Shown here piece after piece: positions 1 to 10,559 of a DNA stretch of 64,000 bases. Origin of the DNA: Protopterus annectens (Eukaryota; Chordata; Ceratodontiformes; Protopteridae); NCBI RefSeq assembly GCF_019279795.1, contig NC_056726.1, positions 1,137,121,410-1,137,185,409 on the forward strand, read 5' to 3'. The position numbers and the translations under genes were made by a program. Positions within the stretch are counted from its first letter, which is position 1, and every line of letters begins with the position of its first letter. Below the pieces are notes generated by a model. The model saw only the letters and a program-made list of their open reading frames with translations. It searched no databases and was not told where the DNA came from.

Positions 1-1235
1 AAAAAAAAAAAGCTTTAACCCCAGGCAAAATATAATAATTGATTATATGAGTTGACTCTCTTTTGTTGTTCAGAATTCGTGAAATCAAAAATCAATAATT
101 TGAATATTTAGTCCTTTGTAGATATTGTGCTAGGAAGCATGACTATTCTTTTAAATATGATGAAGAACATTAGGATTGTAAGACAAAGCATTTATTACAT
201 TTTTGTAGGTAATGCAGATAAGGAAAACCTGAAAAGAATTTGTACAGCATGCAAAAGTTAACTTTCTTTGCAAGGATAATCATAGCTTGAAAGTAATTTA
301 AAACTAGTCATATTTAGTATCAGCAGTGTAATAGGTGGCACACTTATCTTTGGTCCAAAAGGTTATGAGTTCTGTTCCCAGACTTGGTAGTTTTATTGCT
401 GACAGCGCATTGTAACCCAATCTACCTACACATGCTTGCACAACTTCTTAGCTTAAAATTCAAAGCCAAGCATCCAAAATCAGAAACTGATTTTAAATCT
501 TGGTCTTACATACTGAGAAATTTGCTAGCATAGTACATATTGCATTAGTTAACATTTTCTGAATGACATGAAGTCTACAACTCACTCACCTGTCATTATT
601 TAGTATCTGAAGTCCAACGTAGTTTACCAGAAAGCATTAAATTTAGTAAGGAAAAGAACATAAATAGGAGGACAAAAAAAATCATGGATTGATCATAACT
701 AGGTCGTCTGCACACACACATGCATGCATGCACACACACACACACATGCACACACATATATACACAGATGCACACACGTACTATCCAAAAAATGTTTATC
801 AGATTGCTGCTGTCAAGACCAAACATTGCAAACCATTGCATTCACCTCTGCCCTCTCAATGTCTTACTCCAAGTATCAGAAACAAAGGCACAAAATCAGG
901 AACATATATTAAATACTTCTCTTAAGTAATTAGAAAGCTGATAGAGCACAAGCTTGGCAATAGCAAGCATGTTCTGAAATCATAGAAGTTAAAGGAAAAT
1001 ATTAGCCCTCATTTGGTATTAGAACAAAAGTCGTCCAGCATACCATGCTGACATTACTGGCACTGGATTAACAAAAGTTCCAGGACAAATATTACTGCGT
1101 TTTCCCTTAACAGCATTTACCTTTCAGATATGAAACCCAGAATACAACTGGAGAACATGGATTTGACTCCCAAATGACAACTTTTATTGCCTTTCACTTC
1201 TGTGTTTGCAATAATGCCAGAGCAGATGGTTCTCT

Positions 1236-1297
<62 letters not shown>

Positions 1298-1723
1298 CCA
1301 GAATAAACATTTTCTGAAGGATACAAAGGCTGAACTTTACAGGATTGTTATTATTTAGTGACAGCAGTCCACAGCAATTTGCTAGAAAGCCACACATTAA
1401 ACAAGAATCAGATCACAGTATCTCTCAACTTTTTTGCTGAAGAATTCTGGACAACGTTAAAAATAATGTGTGGACAAGTTTTGAGTATCATTTCATCTAC
1501 ATGTTAACCAGGTAAACGCACTGGACAAAGGTATATAGTAGGTACTGTAATTGAATTAGAAAATATTATAAAAGAGATAAAAGAACTGGAGGTGGATTTT
1601 TAGAAAAGGGAAGCAACAAATTACGTAGAAATAAACTGAATGTATAGGAATAATAAATACTGAATGTTTAGGAAGAGAACTGAGGATTAAATGATGGTAG
1701 GAACTGAACAATGTATGCAATGT
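1..1723. repeat. Direct duplication, copy A
   Basis: This stretch is repeated at 8619-10344 with an offset of about 8620 and only scattered substitutions and small indels. It begins in an A-tract at the window edge, so its true left end may lie outside. It holds a CA-rich tract near 710-775, a (GT)n tract at 1239-1295, and diverged pieces of the short repeat family with ends reading acctctcaac. No gene is visible. Homology to the other copy stops exactly where the Penelope-like element starts (1724). Confidence 0.9.
1239..1295. repeat. (GT)n microsatellite
   Basis: Uninterrupted GT dinucleotide tract inside duplication copy A. The matching tract in the other copy (9859-9923) is several units longer. 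Any open frame across it is only a His-Thr or Cys-Val run. Confidence 0.95.
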
Positions 1724-2528
1724 AGATAAATAGACAAAACCAATGCGGAACAGCAAACTATAAGAGACTGGAACTAGCGTGAAAATAAATATAAAGCAAA
1801 TCCAAAAAACCAAACACATCCACGCTGTCCAAATGGCTATAGAACGCTGGGTGGGTTCCTTCACTATATAAACTTCACAGGAAAACCGCAGTACTCAAAG
1901 TAGTGAAGTAACAGCTTTTATTAATGAACGAAAACCAAGTAAGCGCTTTCGCCAATAGGCTTCATCAGACTTATGACAATTCATTGCATTGCAAACCATT
2001 TTAAAGCATCAGCATTAAATCTGATTGGTTACTCATGACATTTGCAAATGAGCACCTACTTAAAGTGCACAGTGCATATAATACATAAAAAGTATATAAA
2101 AAGTATATAAAAAACTAACTAAGCTCTGTCCACATAAATACTCTGCAAGGATCTACATATGTAACATCCTTACCAATAAAAATATATATATAACATGATT
2201 ATGTCTTGTAAAAAACGGAGCGCAGAGAAGGTATTAAAATCAAAACCTATACATATAGGAACTCCATCAAATACAAAAACAGACTGTTGAAGAAGTATAC
2301 AGAACATGGACTATCTAGGTAGGAAACATTAGAATAAATGCATAAAATCCAATAAATCTGACCTAAGACTAGCTATATATAAAATAATAAATGTAAACAT
2401 ATATAAAATCTTTGTTAAAAACTACATGAAAGTATCCTGAACACAGATAATAGAACGGTAAGAACTGTCTTGGTGTATACACCTATTAACAGGACTCATC
2501 CCAAAAAGGGCAAGTGTAGCACAAAATA
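1724..2528 (-). repeat. PLE pLTR, downstream copy
   Basis: Direct repeat of 6318-7122 without indels. It contains a hammerhead core at 1935-1973. Reading the ORF1 upstream frame through this copy gives the same hydrophobic peptide, which then runs into flanking DNA at 1723, so that short ORF (1556-1864) is not a gene. Confidence 0.93.
1935..1973 (-). ncRNA. Type I hammerhead ribozyme in PLE pLTR
   Basis: Read on the minus strand: CUGAUGA (1968-1962), stem-loop II with GCC paired to GGC around a short loop (1961-1951), GAAA (1950-1947), GCGC, then UU and ACUUGG. Stem I forms between UAAGU before CUGAUGA and ACUUG after the cleavage position. All invariant core bases are present. Predicted cleavage falls between 1941 and 1940. 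Stem III would be the self-complementary GCGC with no loop, so a dimeric fold is expected, as known for minimal hammerheads in PLEs. Activity is inferred, not shown. Confidence 0.88.
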
Positions 2529-2814
2529 TTAAATGTCTACAGAGGCATTTACTATACATATAAAACACATCTGAAGAATGATTGTAGCATGGCATTAAAC
2601 AACAAAAATATATCAGATAAAATGATATAATATGCATTAGTCAAAATTATCTAACCTGCATATGAACTGAATAGTCACAGCATTATAAATAAGATATATA
2701 TACATATAGATTTAAGCTTGACCCATAGAGAGTGAACAGCATTCTATGTATCTTACTAACATCCATTAAAACATATTGCCTAAAGCTATGGTAACATATT
2801 CAATGTAGCTCCAT

Positions 2815-5118
2815 TCAACGGGGTTTAGGAATCTTTCTGTTCTTTAAGAAAGGTTTGATTTGAACTTTCTCGTTTAAACCTGGTGCCATATCAGATCTAA
2901 GTCTGATAATCCATCTGGTTTCACACTCCAATGTTCTATTAATAATATCTCCCCCTCTAATTCCTTGCTTTAAAAATTGTATAACATAGAAGGAAAAAAC
3001 ATGATCACCTCCAAATGCCTTATGATGTCTGGAAAGGGCATTCGTGTCAGAGCCTATTCTAATCTGATAGTTATGTTCCCTTATTCGCTCCTTCAACATA
3101 CGATTTGTTTTCCCAATATAGTAAGAAGGGCAAATTTTACACCTTGCTAAATAGACAACATGTTTAGTCTCACAACTAGTATGAGTATTAAAATGGTATC
3201 TCCTCAATGTCTTAGGATGTATAAACTCCGTGTCTTTATTGATGTAATGACATTGATTGCATCTACCACAGGGAGTGGTATTAATGTTATCACTAATGTT
3301 CAAAGCCTGTAAAGATGGACATTTCGGCTTACATAATATTCTCTTTAAGTTGGGGAGATTCCTATACACCAGTTTGGGTTTGGGACCTACAACTTTACTC
3401 ACTTCACTGTCTGAAAGCAATATATTCCAATGTTTGTATAACATATTCACGAAATCTGAACTATTTCTACTATAATATATAGTTGCTTTTACAAAATCAT
3501 CAAATGCCCTGTCTACATTCAAATCTTCATGTTGTTCCATAAAATATGGTCTAGCTCTATCCAATCTCATGGCTTGAACTTCTTTTATGGTGTCATTAAT
3601 TTTTTCTCTGTCATATCCCCTCACTATGAACCTATTCATTAGCTCTAATGTTTCAAGTCTAAAATTCTCATCGTCTGGATTGAGTCGAGATGCTCTCATG
3701 AACTGACCCCTAAGTACATTTTTGAAGACATAGTTGGGATGCATACTTTGCTTATGTAGGAGGTTATTCCTGTGGCAAGCCTTTCTATGAATGGAAGTGT
3801 TCAATAATCCATTCTCCAGCCTTGTTATCTCAACATCTAGGAAACAAATCCTGGTTCTTGAATGATTAAGTGTAAATTTAAGAAAATGGGTGGATGCATC
3901 GAGATAGTGGACGAATCTCACAAGTGTCTCCTCGTCTCCAAACCATATAAGGAAGAGATCATCCACGAATCTACGATACATCCCAACATGTGTTCGAAAT
4001 AATTCGTTCGTGCACAAAACTCTATCTTCCCAAGTGGCCATGACTAAGTTGGCGTAGCTATTGGCACAGGATGTGCCCATAGCCACGCCATCTCTCTGAA
4101 GATACAGGTCAGTACCAAACATGAAAATGTTGTTGGTAAGAATCATTTCCAAGAACAAAACAATCTGGTCCACTTTAGTATTCGTAAAATTAGAGTGAAT
4201 ACCTAGATAGTCAGAGATATACGATAGGCCCAGGTCATTAGGAATTACTGTGAAAAGACTAACCACATTGAGTGTTACCAATATAAAGGGTTGATCATGT
4301 CTTAATTCTCTAGTGAAAGAATATAAATCTAATAAAAACTGTTTGCTATCCTTAAGTATCCTTGTATTAGCATCCACTAACGGCCTTAGAAGGTAGTCGG
4401 TATAAATTGACAAAGGTTCAGTGACCCACCCTTGACCTGCTACAATCGGCCTAATGGGTGGGTCTGTTAGGGACTTATGTACTTTCGGAAGCCCCTGGAC
4501 AATGGGTATGATAGGATTACTAACCTTAAAAAAGTCATATAGCTCTTTAGTAATGTCAGAAGACATGAGTAGATCATCTAAAGAATAGTAAATACTAAAT
4601 ACTTTGTCAGCCACCATATTTGAATCTATCTTCTGATAAGACTTATCATCTTCTAATAGTTGTTTCATCCTTGAGTTGTAATCAGAGATGTCCATAAGGA
4701 CAATAGGACCACCTTTGTCCGCTGGTCTAATGACTAATGATCTATCATTTTTAAGGTCATTTAGAGCTTTTCTTTGTTGGTAATTAAGGTTAGATTTGTA
4801 ATGATTAATATTAGAACGGTTGTAATAATCATAAACATCATTGTCCATAACATTACTGAATACCTCTAAGGTTGGATTCAACTGTGGGATATATGTGCTA
4901 TTTGCTCTGAACTTCCTAGAACCTGCCTCTTGTTTAGCATTTCCAAAATCTAGGGTAAGCTGTACCTTTCGTGTAAACAGCTTAGTGTCAATAATGGTAT
5001 CCACTAAGTCAGTCTGTTTAGTAGGGATAAAATTCAATCCCTTGTTTAATACCTGTTCTTCATATTTAGTTAACACTCTATTAGATAAATTCACAACTAA
5101 TGCGTTGACTTCTCCCAC
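2815..5118 (-). CDS. PLE ORF2: reverse transcriptase with GIY-YIG endonuclease
   Basis: A 767-codon frame. RT landmarks in order: RPADKGGPIV, GLPKVHK and PIRPIV before the palm; motif A near residue 284 as VTLNVVSLF; motif B as GVAMGTSCANSYANL (about 343); motif C as RRFVDDLF (about 386). A CxxCxxC cluster lies near 614-622. The GIY-YIG nuclease covers about 653-735: VVYLARC, YYIGKTN, RIREH and a late Glu in ECETRW. The family reverse-transcribes element RNA at nicks made by this nuclease. Motif A normally starts with a catalytic Asp; here the codon (4269-4267) is AAT, Asn. The frame's first codon is GTG, not ATG, and it stays open upstream past 5208, so translation by -1 frameshift from ORF1 is more likely than an independent start. 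Confidence 0.92.
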   Translation of the reverse strand: MGEVNALVVNLSNRVLTKYEEQVLNKGLNFIPTKQTDLVDTIIDTKLFTRKVQLTLDFGNAKQEAGSRKFRANSTYIPQLNPTLEVFSNVMDNDVYDYYNRSNINHYKSNLNYQQRKALNDLKNDRSLVIRPADKGGPIVLMDISDYNSRMKQLLEDDKSYQKIDSNMVADKVFSIYYSLDDLLMSSDITKELYDFFKVSNPIIPIVQGLPKVHKSLTDPPIRPIVAGQGWVTEPLSIYTDYLLRPLVDANTRILKDSKQFLLDLYSFTRELRHDQPFILVTLNVVSLFTVIPNDLGLSYISDYLGIHSNFTNTKVDQIVLFLEMILTNNIFMFGTDLYLQRDGVAMGTSCANSYANLVMATWEDRVLCTNELFRTHVGMYRRFVDDLFLIWFGDEETLVRFVHYLDASTHFLKFTLNHSRTRICFLDVEITRLENGLLNTSIHRKACHRNNLLHKQSMHPNYVFKNVLRGQFMRASRLNPDDENFRLETLELMNRFIVRGYDREKINDTIKEVQAMRLDRARPYFMEQHEDLNVDRAFDDFVKATIYYSRNSSDFVNMLYKHWNILLSDSEVSKVVGPKPKLVYRNLPNLKRILCKPKCPSLQALNISDNINTTPCGRCNQCHYINKDTEFIHPKTLRRYHFNTHTSCETKHVVYLARCKICPSYYIGKTNRMLKERIREHNYQIRIGSDTNALSRHHKAFGGDHVFSFYVIQFLKQGIRGGDIINRTLECETRWIIRLRSDMAPGLNEKVQIKPFLKNRKIPKPR

Positions 5119-6284
5119 ATTTTCTTTATGGTGGGTCCTTGTTGTTCCTCCATGGAGCCTTTCCTCTTTTGTCGGCCCCTGCTCCCCGACCTTCTCTTCC
5201 CCAAAAAATTGTCCTGTGCAATAGGGAAGGGGGTGTGAGTTTTACCAAAACTGAAATCTTTAGGTCTAACTACCTGTACATTATTCGTATCTACTACATG
5301 TGCTTTATATGTCTGTGTATCTCCCGCTAACTGTGGGGTTCTAGTATCTGTGCTACCTCCATCAATGGATGGATTCATATCCTTTTCCATCTGAGGGTTG
5401 CTAACTTGTACTAGACTAGGCCTTTCATTTCCTTCATTCACTCCCAACACATCCAAGTGTGTGGTAGGTTCAACATTCAAAGCTTCAGGCACATGTTCTA
5501 TAACATCTTTTGTATGTCCAACTGCCTTAGACATTCTAATAACATTTGTCCTAGCATCATTAGGTCTATTAGACCTACGATCTGCTGTATTATCGTTCCC
5601 AAAACCATGTTGTTTAGAACGAGGATTGTTATAATTTAAAACATCACTGTAGCTATCTCGTGGCCACATAAAAACATTGTTGCTAGTAAAATCACGAGTA
5701 TCTCTCGTGATTTTATGTTTCTTTTGGTCAACTAACCGTTTCTCAAACATTGTAACTTCATCTAAAATTTTCTCCAACTTCAATGAATATACATTCTCGT
5801 TACATTTAACTGATAAACTTTCAAACATTTCATTAATTAGGAGTCTCAGTCTATTTTCTTCTGGTGAATGGAAGTCTATAAGTAACTTCATATAATTACG
5901 GCTCAGCTCAAGATTGAGCTGTTGCCAGCGATAAAGTAATTCAGGGAACTGGTTGCCTGACGTGGGCATTTTTAAAATGCGAAGCCCACGAGGCACAATG
6001 TTCCGATCCAAACAGGTTTCAAAGTAGTGTCTTTGTACCTGTAGCTTTTTAAGTTTGTAAAAAGCTGTTTCAAATTCTTGTAGGTCTTTGAGAACATTGT
6101 AGTCCTGTGCTGTATTGCGGGCGTCCTCCAAACCTTCCATGCTAGGTACAAAGTCAAATAACTGATTATGTCCTCCGGTCGCACAAGCTTGAAAACGAAC
6201 CAAAAACTTGCTTGCCTGTGTCACAACAGGCGGAATATACGGTAGCTCAATGTTCTCATTAACTTGCAAACCCTCGTTCGCCAT
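5097..6284 (-). CDS. PLE ORF1, unknown N-terminal protein
   Basis: The frame is open from an ATG at 6458, but that start lies in the pLTR and would add a 58-residue hydrophobic leader. I prefer the ATG at 6284 (starts MANEGLQ): it is just inside the body, has A at -3 and G at +4, and gives about 395 residues. The protein is mostly hydrophilic, with a Lys/Arg-rich tail (GKRRSGSRGRQKRKG). I recognise no domain. Its 3' end overlaps the ORF2 frame, which is -1 relative to it. It may be the N-terminal part of one polyprotein split by a frameshift, or a separate RNA-binding protein; both are inference. Confidence 0.7.
   Translation of the reverse strand: MANEGLQVNENIELPYIPPVVTQASKFLVRFQACATGGHNQLFDFVPSMEGLEDARNTAQDYNVLKDLQEFETAFYKLKKLQVQRHYFETCLDRNIVPRGLRILKMPTSGNQFPELLYRWQQLNLELSRNYMKLLIDFHSPEENRLRLLINEMFESLSVKCNENVYSLKLEKILDEVTMFEKRLVDQKKHKITRDTRDFTSNNVFMWPRDSYSDVLNYNNPRSKQHGFGNDNTADRRSNRPNDARTNVIRMSKAVGHTKDVIEHVPEALNVEPTTHLDVLGVNEGNERPSLVQVSNPQMEKDMNPSIDGGSTDTRTPQLAGDTQTYKAHVVDTNNVQVVRPKDFSFGKTHTPFPIAQDNFLGKRRSGSRGRQKRKGSMEEQQGPTIKKMWEKSTH
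5202..5208 (-). other. Candidate -1 ribosomal frameshift site
   Basis: In the ORF1 frame the heptamer reads U UUU UUG, which fits the X XXY YYZ pattern of -1 slippery sites. After a -1 slip the reading is free of stops into ORF2. Upstream, that frame closes at a TAA about 40 nt before the heptamer, so the site sits inside the true overlap. Downstream, GUCGG can pair with CCGAC, and GGAGC within that loop can pair with GCUCC further 3', giving a possible H-type pseudoknot. The spacer is about 11 nt, a little long. Confidence 0.5.
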
Positions 6285-6317
6285 CCTCTCCGGTCGCAGT
6301 TCCGTCAATAAAAATAA

Positions 6318-7122
6318 AGATAAATAGACAAAACCAATGCGGAACAGCAAACTATAAGAGACTGGAACTAGCGTGAAAATAAATATAAAGCAAATCCAAA
6401 AAACCAAACACATCCACGCTGTCCAAATGGCTATAGAACGCTGGGTGGGGTCCTTCACTATATAAACTTCGCAGGAAAACCGCAGTACTCAAAGTAGTGA
6501 AGTAACAGCTTTTATTAATGAACGAAAACCAAGTAAGCGCTTTCGCCAATAGGCTTCATCAGACTTATGACAATTCATTGCATTGCAAACCATTTTAAAG
6601 CATCAGCATTAAATCTGATTGGTTACTCATGACATTTGCAAATGAGCACCTACTTAAAGTGCACAGTGCATATAATACATAAAAAGTATATAAAAAGTAT
6701 ATAAAAAACTAACTAAGCTCTTTCCACATAAATACTCTGCAAGGATCTACATATGTAACATCCTTACCAATAAAAATATATATATAACATGATTATGTCT
6801 TGTAAAAAACGGAGCGCAGAGAATGTATTAAAATCAAAACCTATACATATAGGAACTCCATCAAATACAAAAACAGACTGTTGAAGAAGTATACAGAACA
6901 TGGACTATCTAGGTAGGAAACATTAGAATAAATGCATAAAATCCAATAAATCTGACCTAAGACTAGCTATATATAAAATAATAAATGTAAACATATATAA
7001 AATCTTTGTTAAAAACTACATGAAAGTATCCTGAACACAGATAATAGAACGGTAAGAACTGTCTTGGTGTATACACCTATTAACAGGACTCATCCCAAAA
7101 AGGGCAAGTGTAGCACAAAATA
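6318..7122 (-). repeat. PLE pLTR, upstream copy
   Basis: Direct 805-bp repeat of 1724-2528. It is the 5' end of the element on the minus strand, and is expected to hold the promoter and a hammerhead (6529-6567). Confidence 0.93.
6529..6567 (-). ncRNA. Type I hammerhead ribozyme in upstream pLTR
   Basis: Identical in core and stems to the motif at 1935-1973: CUGAUGA, short stem II, GAAA, palindromic GCGC, UU, then ACUUGG pairing back to UAAGU. Two such motifs in one transcript could release a unit-length RNA between them. Confidence 0.88.
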
Positions 7123-7424
7123 ATCAAGTAAGTGGGAAACAGTGAATTAATGAGAAGGATGAGGGCTGGGAGAGAGTGGATGGTAGATAGTGTAGCATGT
7201 ATGGTAAAGGGTGATATGTGTACATGGATGGAGTAGCGTGGATTTTGTGATGAGGGTAGTATCTTACTTGGAATATAGCAGATCAAGAAATGCAAAATGC
7301 GCCCCCATTTTGATAAATGAAAGGTCACACTAACTAGGATGTTAATAGCTACACATACCAAAGTATAGGAACACAGAACATTCTCTGAGATTCAGCAGTC
7401 ACTGTCGATACACACATGCACATA

Positions 7425-7427
<3 letters not shown>

Positions 7428-7500
<73 letters not shown>
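7428..7500. repeat. (TA)n microsatellite
   Basis: Nearly pure TA tract with one G interruption. It borders the left arm of the 7.5-7.97 kb inverted repeat. Confidence 0.95.
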
Positions 7501-7978
7501 GATATGTACATACACAGGTCCACTTCTTAATTTCAAAATATCACAATCCCAGGATTCATAAAATCGAAGCCAGAATCTCAAAGTTGTGAAATCTCAAATT
7601 ACAAAATAAACAATAATAAAAATAAAAAAGAGATGTAAAACCATGTTTTTGTTTTCCCTGCACAACTCACATCCCCTGCAACTTAAATATAGTAACTCAG
7701 AGATTGCGCTACAGTGTAGAGAACGGTAATGTTCCCGTTCCACATTGTATAGCAAAGTCTATTACCATTCTCTTCAATGTAGAACGATCTGGGAGTTAGT
7801 ATATTTAAGTTGCAGAGGGTGCAGGGTGGCTTTCCGCCCTGCAAAAACATGGCTATACTTGTCTTCTTCTTTTTTTTTTTCTGCTTATTTCTTAAATTTG
7901 AGATTTCACTACCTCAAGATTTTGGTTTTGATTTTTATGAATCTCGGGATTGTGATATTTTAAAATTAAGAAGTGGAC

Positions 7979-8073
<95 letters not shown>
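7979..8073. repeat. Compound (CT)n(AT)n(AC)n microsatellite
   Basis: Three dinucleotide tracts in a row: CT to about 8004, AT to about 8046, AC to 8073. They directly follow the right arm of the inverted repeat, mirroring the TA tract at its left end. Confidence 0.95.
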
Positions 8074-8074
<1 letters not shown>

Positions 8075-8618
8075 TGCTTTATTTTTGGTAGTTTTATTGT
8101 GCACAAGACTGCAACAGATAAATTACTCTGTTAAAAGGATACATCAAAACTATCTTCTTTGTTAGGGATCTATGAAAAGTTCTGAAAGGCAAACTGTTTA
8201 AAGAACTGGATCTCAGGGTTTTTTATTTGTTTTTTTGTTTTGTTTAAATAAGTGTAATATCTTGTACCTAGAAGAAAACAAAATGACATGACTTACATTA
8301 CTGAGGATGTCTCTGGTTGAAATGGTGTTAAAGGAATGACTTTAAAGGTACTGGCTGATGTCAGCTCATCATTAAATCTGAAGACCATTGATCAGAATAA
8401 TATTTAATAGTGAGGTAGTGGTCTACTGATCAAGACCAAGACAGAAACTTACCATCTTGGGTAGCAAGATGTTAGGGGTCTGATGAGTAATACAAGAAAT
8501 ATAAATATTGTATTAAAAGGACTGAGTTGTGGAATCAAACATTGATCACTAGAAGCTAATTTGAGAATCTACCTGTTCAGATTTATACAGGTGAAGTTTA
8601 AACTCCCGACAAATGCAA

Positions 8619-9855
8619 CAAAAAAAAAAAAGCTTTAACCCCAGACAAAATATAATAATTGATTATATGAGTGGACTCTCTTTTGTTGTTCAGAATTCGT
8701 GAAATCAAAAATCAATAATTTGAATATTTAGTCCTTTGTAGATATTGTGCTAGGAAGCATGACTATTCCTTTAAATATGATGAAGAACATTAGGATTGTA
8801 AGTCAAAGCATTTATTACATTTTTGTAGGTAATGCAGATAAGGAAAACCTGAAAAGAATTTGTACAGCATGCAAAAGTTAACTTTCTTTGCAAGGATAAT
8901 CATAGCTTGAAAGTAATTTAAAACTAGTCATATTTAGTATCAGTAGTGTAATAGGTGGCACACTTATCTTTGGTCCAAAAGGTTATGAGTTCTGTTCCCA
9001 GACTTGGTAGTTTTATTGCTGACAGAGCATTGTAACCCAATCTACCTACAAATGCTTGCACAACTTCTTAGATAAAATTCAAAGCCAAGCATCCAAAATC
9101 AGAAACTGATTTTAAATCTTGGTCTTACATACTGAGAAATTTGCTAGCATAGCACATATTGCATTAGTTAACATTTTCTGAAAGACATGAAGTCTACAAC
9201 TCACTCACCTGTCATTATTTAGTATCTGAAGTCCAACGTAGTTTACCAGAAAGCATTAAATTTAGTAAGGAAAAGAACATAAATAGGAGGACAAAAAAAT
9301 CATGGATTGATCATAACTAGGCCGTCTGCACATACACATGCATGCATGCACACACGCACACATGCACACACATATATACACAGATGCATACACGTACTAT
9401 CCAAAAAATGTTTATCAGATTGCTGCTGTCAAGACCAAACATTGCAAACCATTGCATTCTCCTCTGTCCTCTCAATGTCTTACTCCAAGAATCAGAAACA
9501 AAGGCACAAAATCAGGAACATATATTAAATACTTCTCTTAAGTAATTAGATAGAAAGCTGATAGAGCACAAACTTTGCAATAGCAAGCATGTTCTGAAAT
9601 CATAGAAGTTAAAGGAAAATATTAGCCCTCATTTGGTATTTGAACAAAAGTCGTCCAGCATACCATGCTGACATTACTGGCACTGGATTAACAAAAGTTC
9701 CAGGACAAATATTACTGCGTTTTCCCTTAACAGCATTTACCTTTCAGATATGAAACCCAGAATACAACTGGAGGACATGGATTTGACTCCCAAATGACAG
9801 CTTTTATTGCCTTTCACCTCTGTGTTTGCAATAATGTCTGAGCAGATGGTTCTCT

Positions 9856-9925
<70 letters not shown>

Positions 9926-10344
9926 CCAGAATAAACATTTTCTGAAGGATACAAAGGCTGAACTTTACAGGATTGTTATTATTTAGTGACAGCAGTCCAC
10001 AGCAATTTGCTAGAAAGCCACACATTAAACAAGAATCAGTATCTCTCAACTTTTTTGCTGAAGAATTCTGGACAACGTTAAAAATAATGTGTGGACAAGT
10101 TTTGAGTATCATTTCATCTACATGTTAACCAGGTAAACCCACTGGACAAAGGTATATAGTAGGTACTGTAATTGAATTAGAAAATATTATAAAAGAGATA
10201 AAAGAACTGGAGGTGGATTTTTAGAAAAGAGAAGCAACAAATTACATAGAAATAAACTGAATGTATAGGAATAATAAATACTGAATGTTTAGGAAGAGAA
10301 CTGAGGATTAAATGATGGTAGGAACTGAACAATGTATGCAATGT
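8619..10344. repeat. Direct duplication, copy B
   Basis: Second copy of 1-1723. After 10344 it continues as tgtgaaggag, where copy A has the PLE. What follows copy B does not match what follows the PLE (7123 onward), so this is not a simple tandem duplication with a later clean insertion. Confidence 0.9.
9859..9923. repeat. (GT)n microsatellite
   Basis: Counterpart of the tract at 1239-1295, longer here. Confidence 0.95.
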
Positions 10345-10559
10345 TGTGAAGGAGAAATTAAGCAATGTATGTAATGCTGGAGTGAATGACAATTATAAAA
10401 AGAATGAAAACATATATGTAGTGTATAATTATTGTTAATGAAAAATGTTAATATGGTTTTGTTTTCTTTCCTCTTAATGTATGCCTGTTTGAGACTTAAG
10501 TAATAATTTGATAAAGGTGTTTAAAATGAATAACAGTAGGTAAATGGAAGCAAAGAATT

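Larger units (their letters stand above)
1724..7122 (-). mobile_element. Penelope-like retroelement, nearly full length
   Basis: Minus-strand PLE of 5.4 kb. In transcription order: pLTR (7122-6318), ORF1, ORF2 with RT and a C-terminal GIY-YIG nuclease, an A/T-rich 3' region (2814-2529), and a second pLTR (2528-1724). The pLTRs align over 805 bp at a constant offset of 4594 with about four differences noticed by eye, which implies a recent insertion. Each carries a hammerhead ribozyme, as known for PLEs. RT joined to GIY-YIG is diagnostic of this class; the arrangement recalls Neptune-type elements of fish and amphibians, but the clade is my inference. Both ORFs are free of stops, yet RT motif A has Asn where Asp is expected. 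I found no clear target-site duplication. Confidence 0.93.
7123..8618. other. Spacer with microsatellites, no gene
   Basis: From 7123 to about 7270 the plus strand is purine/GT-rich with a loose repetitive character. A sequence around 7515-7580 (tcacaatcccaggattcata) recurs inverted near 7930-7960, making an imperfect inverted repeat of some 450 bp whose outer ends are the dinucleotide tracts. No coding signal. Confidence 0.6.

Noticed and set aside
1556..1864. Hydrophobic 102-residue frame resembling a membrane protein
   Set aside because: Its first part is the PLE pLTR read in the ORF1 leader frame; it then runs into flanking DNA and has no support as a gene.
6285..6458. Upstream ATG adding a hydrophobic leader to PLE ORF1
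   Set aside because: It lies wholly within the pLTR and the leader is duplicated in the other pLTR; the ATG at 6284 has better context. Not excluded outright.
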